64,000 bases of DNA from NCBI GenBank assembly GCA_035772405.1, contig JAYKKM010000351.1, positions 2,527,501 through 2,591,500 of the forward strand, read 5' to 3'. The notes under the pieces are model-generated. The model was given only the letters and a program-made list of their open reading frames with translations, was not told the origin of the DNA and ran no database searches. Made by a program: the position numbers and the translations under genes. Shown here one piece after another: positions 57,207-64,000 of the stretch (its first letter is position 1; every line of letters starts with the position of its first letter). The stretch is from Chrysogorgia sp. JL179-B06. Lineage: Eukaryota > Cnidaria > Anthozoa > Scleralcyonacea > Chrysogorgiidae.

Positions 57207-57632
57207 TTGTTGGCTTTATTGTTGTTTAACTTAGAGTATTTCATGCCATACCTTATTGTCTGCATGGCAGTAATGTTTTACATGTGGAACTATTGGAGTG
57301 TCTTAGAGAAAGAATATTTTTTACTTAAAATGGCAATATTCAATGTATGCAGAGAAGAATTTCAACCCGACATTGATCGTCTACTCGTTTGGAATTGTGA
57401 GGATTTACCAATTCCATTAGCTATTGGAAATACCGTTGTTGTTTGGAAATATGACAAAAATAAGGTGCCACTCATGTCAAATGTACTGTATCACAATATA
57501 AGAGCAAAGTACTTGCCATATGACAGAAATTTGTTTCATTTTGCTCTAAAATCTTTGCGACTGTGTTTTTTGCATTCGTTGTATTTACAATTAATAATTT
57601 ACTTGAGTACAAAGATATCTCGTATAGTATGA
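57207..57632 (+). pseudogene. Membrane-protein gene piece, C-terminal part
   Basis: The open frame starts with hydrophobic LLFNLEYFMPYLIVCMAVMF (one or two spans), followed by a soluble part YWSVLEKEYFLLKMAIFNVC, REEFQPDIDRLLVWNCEDLP and a hydrophobic end SLRLCFLHSLYLQLIIYLS. It lies on the same strand as the pieces at 54.66-56.10 kb, and the spacing is explained by the inserted element. Probably one gene of unknown function, now broken. From 57632 to 58147 there is AT-rich sequence with a (TA)11 tract at 58046-58067. Confidence 0.4.
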
Positions 57633-59639
57633 GAACATTAACAATATTTTGTGTTAGTGCTTTACCACATATTATGAATGTGGTTGGATGTAAAAAGACT
57701 GAAGATATGATTCAATAGAAAAATAAATAATATTGAAGCAAGTTAAAGAGACCATTGCCACATTTTCTCCAGTAGCTCAACTTAAAAATAATAAATTATA
57801 TATAGGAAACATAGATGGTATGGTTTAGTCCCCATTTCCAAGCAGGAAATTTGTATTTAGAAGTGTAGTACATGTAAACTCTAATTAATGTTTTGAAATA
57901 CAGTTGTATTTAGTTTACAAGTAGTGTACGTGTTAGCCATGTATATTAACCGTCTAGTGAAAAAGTCATGGCGATTTCAACAGTTCACCATGCATCCTGT
58001 ATTTTCTTTAAAATAAAAATGAATTAATTGCAACTTCATGAAGTATATATATATATATATATATATAATACATGATATACATTTGACTTGTAAAAGTGGT
58101 GCTCCTCTTAAGATTACATATGCATGTAGAATGAGCACTTATAAGAAAAATAGGTCCGCGATGCGAACATGTGGGTACCTGGAGCAATGAGCATGGGGTG
58201 TGACCAAAAGGGAGGCCCTTTTTATGAAACAAAAATTCTATATTATCTAAACTGTGGAAAGAAAAATCCAAATCTGTGATACTAACTGAAATATTAGTAT
58301 TATTCATTTATACTGGGGCATTTATCCCCACTATGGGATCATTGTCACAGAGGCTATTTATCATTATATTCATGTGGTGCCTTTAAAGTGTCTATGAAAT
58401 GAAAATTCGCTCCAGTTTTTATGATTGTACTTGAAAGAACACTTATACTAATGCAAAATGGCTTTTAGATTCATATGTTATTCCGTTCTTGAATTATTAC
58501 GCTTTATATAATTTGAGCTGTGACGTCACAAGATGGACAGAGTATTACACCAAAACTGAAAATCAGGCATATCTTCAGACTGGTTCAACTAAATAAATTC
58601 AAACCTTGCTAACTTACTCAATCAAGAAAACTAAACATTGTCATGGTTCTAATGTGGTTGCTATGGTAACAGAGTTTCCAGATTACTCTCTTTCTTTCTA
58701 TGAATTATTTGTTTTCAACCACATTTACAGCAACTTATTCAGTTTTAGGAAGTTGACATCCTTTTTCAATGATTTCCAATGCAACAATACTGTTTAAAAC
58801 AATAAAAAAGTAACTGCAATGACGAAAGGTACAACATTTTGTTTCTTTACAAAGTGGCCTGGTAATGAATCTGTTACCATGGGAACCTAATATAACAACA
58901 ATCTCAATGCTGAGTCTTGTTGACTCAGTAAGTCTATATCGTTTGAGCCAGTTTAGTCAAACCAATCCAAAGATAAGCCTGTTTTTGAGTTTTGATGTAA
59001 TGTTGTGTTCATCTTGTGACGTCATATCTCAAGTTACATGAAATGTAACTCAAGAACGACATAAGATACGAAAGTCATGTCAAAGCTTTTTTTCATTATT
59101 TTACGTGTTCTTTCAAATACAATCAGAAAAAGCTGGGGTAAATTTTCATTTCATAGACACTTGTACTGATAAATTGATCAAGGACAAACAATAGACTAGG
59201 GGGTAAATGGGGGAATAAACCAGGTGTTGAAATTTTCTCATGGTGGATTACTAAGACAGTGCTGTTGGTAAACTAATAGCAGATTTAACAAATCAGCAGT
59301 GGATAAATTTGTAAAATGAACTTTTAAGACAAACATAGGTTCCATTATTACATGTCATGGATAATTCACCAGTAAATGATTCACAAAAGTTAAGGCATCA
59401 GTTTTCTCATCAAATAATACCATGTTAGGAACATCTGTCAACAACAAAAAACTTTTTCACAGAAACTTTAATACAATAACTGCAGAGAGGAACTATTCTA
59501 TAATGCTGAAATCATCTTAATGTTTGTAATCTTGGCACAAATTATTACTTGAGAGCCTTTGATCATCGACTTTATTTTATTATTATCAATACTGGCCAAA
59601 GTGACCTTTTATTTCAAATGGAATACAACTTTTCAGTGG

Positions 59640-59800
59640 TGAAATAATTTAAAAAAATAATTTTAGATGCTCAAGGCTTTCAACAGTAAGCAAAACACAG
59701 CTACATGTACCAGAAAAATACGGCATTCCATATAGGTCACTTGACTGTGAATCAAATATCTTGAAAGTATTTCCTGACACTGCGAACACTGAAACACTGT
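59640..59800 (-). pseudogene. Remnant of a C76/OTU-like cysteine protease domain, right copy
   Basis: On the minus strand one frame reads VSGNTFKIFDSQSSDLYGMP followed by YFSGTCSCVLLTVESLEHLK. The His of the left copy's FDSH is replaced by Gln here (FDSQ), so this copy would be catalytically dead even if expressed. The agreement with the left copy (FKIFDSxxxDLYGM...CVLLT(L/V)E(T/S)L) confirms the real reading frame of the domain in both. Confidence 0.45.
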
Positions 59801-59829
59801 TACAATCAATTGTTAACAAGCATTATTAT

Positions 59830-60096
59830 ATACCAAGTGTCAAAGTTCCCTTTTTCTAGTGTCATTGGTCGAGAGTATATCACATGAAAATGACGAAATT
59901 TAGCTATTTCCCCTGCAATAGCTCTGAGAGGGCAATGTGTTGTCAATGATAATGAAAAAATCATGTGAAATACGATGTGAAAATGCAACCTTTGGATTGA
60001 ACTCTCTTTTTGCCTTAATATTGTTTAATTTAATGTTTGAAGAATAAAATATTTCATGTCTTTACGTTTGTTTTTTCTTTGACACTTGGTATAAAA
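59830..60096. mobile_element. MITE with TATACCAAGTGTCAAAG termini
   Basis: Left end TATACCAAGTGTCAAAG, right end CTTTGACACTTGGTATA, ~17-bp terminal inverted repeats around 267 bp of non-coding sequence. It is missing from the homologous place in the left copy of repeat A, proving insertion. A TA or TATA target is possible. Confidence 0.8.
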
Positions 60097-60099
60097 AAG

Positions 60100-60230
60100 C
60101 ACTTTATTTACTGGGATCTTGGGAAAGCAGTATGTTTTGACATACTGCTTTCATTGATGGTCTCGGGACCACATACTGGGACCACATACTGTTTCCTTCG
60201 GTCCCAGTATGAGTAAATAAGTGTTAAATA
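60100..60230. mobile_element. Short palindromic MITE
   Basis: CACTTTATTTACTGGGATC at the left is mirrored by GGTCCCAGTATGAGTAAATAAGTG at the right. The interior has a second hairpin (AGCAGTATG...CATACTGCT) and a direct repeat GGGACCACATACTG. It is located 4 bp from the previous MITE and absent from the left copy of repeat A. Confidence 0.65.
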
Positions 60231-60739
60231 TTCATAGTTGGTTTCTAAACCAAAAAATAAATTTGTAAATGCAATTTCTCCAGCTAATGATTCACTATGA
60301 GTTAATTTATTGATACCATGACAGGAACATCAGTTAACAACAAAACATCTTTATTTACAGAACCTTTAATGACTTTAATGCAACCATACAAACAATTCCC
60401 ATGTAACAAAATATTGTTCAAGCCATTCCAATTACCGCATAAATATGTTATCTTATGCAAAAATTATAGCGGTCAATGATTTGCTACACACTGTTTACCA
60501 GCATTGTCGCCAAATTTAGACTGATCTCCTCACCTGAAACTGTCAGATGGATAACATTTGAATTTGGCGAAGAAATATACAACAAAAACAGTCACAGAGA
60601 ATATAAACAACATAGTAGTTACTCAGAGGAGCGAAGCTATAATAAGCACATAATTTTATGATCAAAGAAATACCTAGTACAGTAAAGAAGTGAAAACGAG
60701 AAAGATACAACTTACTTTAATGTAAACTACACAAGCCAA

Positions 60740-60820
60740 ACGCACTCGATCAGAAGACACGCCACGAGGAAGAGGGAATTATTTAGCCAAAATGAAAACG
60801 CACTCGATCAGAAGACACCA
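60740..60820 (+). repeat. Short tandem duplication
   Basis: AACGCACTCGATCAGAAGACAC occurs twice (60738-60760 and 60798-60820). From 60820 to 61430 no gene is supported; a GGGTACCGCTGACCGCGGTACCC palindrome lies at 61077-61100. Confidence 0.7.
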
Positions 60821-61437
60821 CGAATTAGATCACGAGCATTGCCAACAATAAACGACACGACCTTTGTACGTTGAATTTGTCGACAAGTTAATTTTTTGAA
60901 TTTTTCGAGATTTTCTACCGTATAGTTTGTATACACGATGAGTAGGAATATATTGACCTTCGACAATCGATGGGACGACATTCTCCGATGAATTCCGAAT
61001 GAGTATCTGAGTTGCGCAGTTGTAATTTCGATGTTGAACCCCTAACTCCCTACCTACCTCAACGCCGTGACTATATGGGTACCGCTGACCGCGGTACCCA
61101 CAAAAATGATGTGATCTTGTTTCAAATTTATTTTCAAATGGGCCATGGATGTTTAGGAAGGTCCCTTTTGGTGAATACCTCCCCACTCACTGGAAAATCC
61201 TTAAAAAGGCGCTGCTTAGTTGTTGTAATGCCAAAATAGATTGTATATCAGTACGAGGTCTGGCATTTCGAAAAAAGACCCAATTCAGAGAGAGCTGGTG
61301 AGGTAATACATAAAACACGAGAAAGAATGTTTCAAAGTATAGACAAACACAAAGATTTTAAAGAGTATAAGAAACGAAAATTGAGATGACTTTTTTATTG
61401 ATTTATTGGTTGAGTTCTAGTAGCTACTGAGTTTTAC

Positions 61438-61510
61438 TGAGTTCTGGTAGCTCAATCGTTAGAGCGTCTAACCGGAGATAATGAAGGTTGCGGGTTCGAT
61501 TCCGGCCAGT
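61438..61510 (+). repeat. tRNA-derived SINE split by a MITE
   Basis: GTTCTGGTAGCTCAATCGTTAGAGC forms a D-arm and GCGGGTTCGATTCCGGCC a T-arm; the ends GTTCTGG/CCAGTGC would form a six-of-seven-pair acceptor stem. This is the most tRNA-like sequence in the window, but the anticodon stem is poor. It is followed immediately by a MITE, after which GGCCCGTCTGGGGCTCAG probably continues the SINE. Confidence 0.6.
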
Positions 61511-61747
61511 GCATGAAAACATGGATTTACTCAAATTTACAACTAGCAAATATGGAGCAAATTTATTCAAATGTTATATTTACTATAGGAGTAAACATGG
61601 TAAATGCCGCATTTGCTTCATATTTGCTCAAAAGTGAGTAAATGCGGCATTTTCCAAGTTTACTCCTATGGTAAATGTAATCTTTTCAATACATTTTCTC
61701 CATATTTGTGCATATTGTAAATGTGAGTAAATCCATTTTTTCATGCA
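61511..61747. mobile_element. Palindromic MITE with GCATGAAAA...TTTTCATGC ends
   Basis: GCATGAAAACATGGATTTAC with TCAAATTTACA is mirrored by TGTAAATGTGAGTAAATCCA with TTTTTTCATGC. Inside, AGTAAACATGGTAAATGCCGCATTT and its inverse make a second nested hairpin. It interrupts the SINE at 61438. Confidence 0.8.
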
Positions 61748-62094
61748 GGCCCGTCTGGGGCTCAGAAACATTTTCTGAGTTTGCGTTAAAAGCTTGAGTA
61801 GCAAACAATTTATGATATTAAATAACCAAGCTGCAAATCACTTTAATATATCTCTTAAAACGATAAAGAACGGCTTTTTACAGTTCCTTTATATCTTATC
61901 TCGTTCTTGAGTTATTCAAGGTTGTATTTCGATGATCTATAGACGTTATGATCTATATAGACGTTCAATTACCATCTTATATAATCTCTCGATCAACGAA
62001 CACAGATGTAAATCTATATGCTACAGGTTGTTGAAATCCATTCCAATTGCGAAATATATATGCAATTTTTCCAATCAAACGTGGAAGAATAAAT

Positions 62095-62275
62095 AAATAC
62101 CTAATGGTTTTCCGTGTTTGGATACTCCGATCCAAACACGCGGGATGTTGCGAGACTTGAGAAAAGTGTAAAATAACACGAGCCGCTAGGCGAGTGTTTT
62201 TAGCTTTTCGAAAGTCGAGAAACATCCCAAGTGTTTGGATCAGAGTATCCAAACACGGAAAACCATTAGGTATTT
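62095..62275. mobile_element. Foldback MITE with 45-bp TIRs
   Basis: AAATACCTAATGGTTTTCCG with TGTTTGGATACTCCGATCCAAACAC is mirrored nearly exactly at 62231-62275. The centre carries CGAGCCGCTAGGCGAG. A related fragment, GTATTTGGATACTCTTATCC with AAACACGGG, lies at 62505-62534 and is followed by CCAATCAGAGCG. Confidence 0.88.
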
Positions 62276-62684
62276 CTTTTATAAAATAACCACAGAGAAA
62301 TATCACTAAAAGTTATTAATATAATTAGATCAACATTGCAAAATCTATTTTTGCAAAATCTTGTGAAAATTAACAGGGAAGATTGCTATATTTTATTTAT
62401 AGTTATTGTGCATGTGTATAGAATGCATGTTAATAAATGTTTAAAACGATGAGGGGCCGGCATGATTTGCTTTTTATGTGTACAAGATCGACCTCAAAAT
62501 TCCCGTATTTGGATACTCTTATCCAAACACGGGTATTGACCAATCAGAGCGCTTGTTGTCTACATGTTATTCTATAAACTGGTCTGATGGAACCTTATCC
62601 ACCACTAACAACTCGTTATCACCTTTGGGATTGTGTCCAATCGCTAGAATAACATGTGTTCTCTTCCGTTTCGAATTATTACTC

Positions 62685-62805
62685 GGGCCGTAGCACGAGT
62701 TTTAGTTTCGCCTCTGTTATTATTATTATTATTACTCGGGACGTAGCACGAGTCTTAGTTTCGCCTCTGTTATTATTGTTATTATTATTATTATTTTTCT
62801 GCTTC
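62685..62805 (+). repeat. Tandem duplication with (ATT)n
   Basis: A ~55-bp unit (ACTCGGGCCGTAGCACGAGT, TTTAGTTTCGCCTCTG, then ATT repeats) occurs twice, the second time as ACTCGGGACGTAGCACGAGT. The ACTCG...CGAGT part is a hairpin. Confidence 0.85.
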
Positions 62806-62975
62806 CACAAATCTGCTAAATTGCGCAATAATATTTCCCGTCAGGCTTTGCGAACTTTGAGGCTATAAAGCCGAGTCATGTGGCCGAGTTCTTCCTTTTC
62901 GACAGCTTTACCTTTGGTTGAGTTGTACTGTGCTGTTACTCTGTTGATTTTGGAAGTGGCTAACTTAATCAGCGC

Positions 62976-63527
62976 ATGATCAGCGATGTGGCTAATAACT
63001 GTCTTGATCGTGTATATGCTCACAACGCTTTTACAACTGCACACGCCGATCGCGGTAGACCTACAGTAAAAGATGACGAGCAATTTCGAAACGGGTTGGT
63101 CCGCGATCTCAAAGAGCAACTTAAAAACTTCATTACAAACTCGAAAACAATCTTAATATGCCAAAAATCTGGCTTAAATGTGTCACTATGCTGTTCAAAA
63201 CATGTGAACCTGAAGACTGTTGTAAATGAGAGAAAATCAATGAACATTGACAAAGACAAGTTGCAAAGGACAGGTAAATATGCTGAAGAGACCCAAGAAA
63301 TAATAAACGCTACATGGGAAAGCTTTGAATATATTGAGGTAACTTTAGTATTTGCTTTATCTTCGCCTAGATTGTTTATTGCATGTGGTGTTAATACAGT
63401 TGTTGAAAATAAACTTGATGTGATTCAACTCGTTCAACAGCTTATTATAATTTCATCAACTGACGTGCATTTGTTATCGAATGTCTGTTCACAAATTTTG
63501 CCTAATAAATGGAGAAAAGGCTGCTAG
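62976..63527 (+). CDS. Unrecognised ORF upstream of a PIF1-like helicase end
   Basis: 183 codons, opening MISDVANNCLDRVYAHNAFT. The middle is charged (RNGLVRDLKEQLKNF, NERKSMNIDKDKLQRTGKYA) and the end is hydrophobic (LVQQLIIISSTDVHLLSNVC). No family is recognised. Base composition and the uninterrupted frame suggest coding, but the last part overlaps in another frame with the start of the helicase piece, so it may be an upstream exon plus intron read-through. It could belong to the same PIF1-carrying element. Confidence 0.3.
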   Translation: MISDVANNCLDRVYAHNAFTTAHADRGRPTVKDDEQFRNGLVRDLKEQLKNFITNSKTILICQKSGLNVSLCCSKHVNLKTVVNERKSMNIDKDKLQRTGKYAEETQEIINATWESFEYIEVTLVFALSSPRLFIACGVNTVVENKLDVIQLVQQLIIISSTDVHLLSNVCSQILPNKWRKGC

Positions 63528-63672
63528 TTACACATTTGTTGCAACATCAAGAGTCACGTCAATCAATGACATTGTTTTTCAACCAATGTCATTTGATCGT
63601 CTAAGGGCTATTTCCAGGAACAAAAATCTACAAAAGAGATTAGAAGAAGAGCAGCAGCTCTATTGTCGCTAG
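63505..63672 (+). pseudogene. PIF1-like helicase C-terminal fragment
   Basis: The reading NGEKAASYTFVATSRVTSIN followed by DIVFQPMSFDRLRAISRNKN and LQKRLEEEQQL matches the end of PIF1/RecD-type helicases: motif VI is of the form (Y/F)VAxSRV, followed by hydrophobic-P(M/F)xFxRL and a basic C-terminal helix. Motifs I-V are not present in the window, although upstream exons could be missed. PIF1-like helicases are frequently carried by Helitrons and other invertebrate mobile elements, and the protease-like remnants nearby point in the same direction. Sequence after 63672 up to 64000 shows no gene. Confidence 0.6.
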
Positions 63673-64000
63673 CTGAGCAATTGAGCAAACTGTGGCAAGA
63701 CACGGTCTGTGATATAGTGTAATTGATTACCAATTGCCACCAACATGATGTATTGATCCGTTACAAAGTTTGTGCTGTACTAACGATGTTGCCTGTTCCT
63801 GGGCACTTCTACAATGTGTTTTCGAGGTGGACTAGATACATCATACTTGGTGTCTCAAACATTTTAAATTATTTAACCCTTTAAGCCCCAGTATCAATGT
63901 ACAAATTATTATTATTGGCGTACAAACATTTCTTATAGTAGACATAGTTGACGCTACTCTGGCCTGTGTTGCGTAATTTGCGTAACCATTGAATCACACA

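Larger units (their letters stand above)
58148..60485. repeat. Dispersed repeat A, right copy
   Basis: Direct, diverged copy of 945-2745, starting AATAGGTCCGCGATGCGAAC. It is longer because of two MITEs (59830-60096 and 60100-60230) and internal indels. The two copies flank the giant inverted repeat at ~9-11 kb (left) and ~3.5 kb (right), not immediately at its borders. Confidence 0.75.

Noticed and set aside
60830..61239. 118-aa minus and 75-aa plus ORFs near 61 kb
   Set aside because: Mutually overlapping, no domain, and the region contains palindromic repeat sequence.
61438..61510. Functional tRNA gene
   Set aside because: Acceptor and T-arm are good but the anticodon stem is weak and a MITE abuts the 3' end; SINE is more likely.

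Overview
The window looks like accessory, repeat-dominated nuclear DNA of a metazoan, most likely a marine invertebrate and possibly a cnidarian. The reasons are phase-matched GT-AG introns, tRNA-derived SINEs, Penelope-like retroelement (PLE) fragments with GIY-YIG domains, many MITEs, long (TA)n tracts and a Frizzled-type cysteine-rich exon. The species cannot be fixed from the sequence. There is no bacterial-style operon, rRNA gene or CRISPR array.

The dominant structure is a huge, imperfect inverted repeat. The left arm is about 12.14-29.26 kb and the right arm about 44.80-54.66 kb. Each arm carries, from the outside in, a ~5.1-5.3 kb array of a 10-bp minisatellite (unit close to CCCTCCTTAG), then ~4.5 kb of unique sequence with a broken THAP zinc-finger exon, then a cluster of inverted GAAAACGAAGACC motifs at the inner edge. 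The left arm was later expanded by at least four insertions missing from the right arm: a decayed non-LTR reverse-transcriptase piece, a 0.79 kb foldback element with a 7-bp target duplication, a 5.3 kb foldback element and a 0.55 kb foldback element.

The 15.5 kb core between the arms reads mostly on the minus strand. It holds a two-exon gene joining a TKL-like protein kinase to a putative cysteine-protease-like domain (43.64-40.3 kb), two related NLS-bearing exons (40.2-39.35 kb), a nest of PLE 3' ends in (TA)n tracts with hammerhead-ribozyme motifs (34.3-39.1 kb), and a Mutator-like (MULE) DDE transposase with a SWIM zinc finger (33.68-30.96 kb). The transposase and kinase reading frames are open except for in-frame TGA codons: one in the transposase and two in the kinase gene, one of them exactly at the Gly of the kinase DFG motif. 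My reading is a giant, decaying, cargo-carrying MULE-like transposon with ~10 kb terminal inverted repeats, but no target-site duplication was found to prove its borders.

Outside the inverted repeat, the left flank (0-12.1 kb) has several MITEs (two with hAT-like 8-bp duplications or near-duplications), three tRNA-like SINEs, a secreted Frizzled-CRD-like exon and tandem repeats. The right flank (54.66-64 kb) begins with a broken multi-membrane-span gene cut by the minisatellite edge, then a small TIR element with a short ORF, more MITEs, a SINE and the C-terminal end of a PIF1-like helicase. A ~1.8-2.3 kb dispersed repeat with remnants of a cysteine-protease-like domain lies in direct orientation on both flanks (0.95-2.75 and 58.15-60.49 kb).
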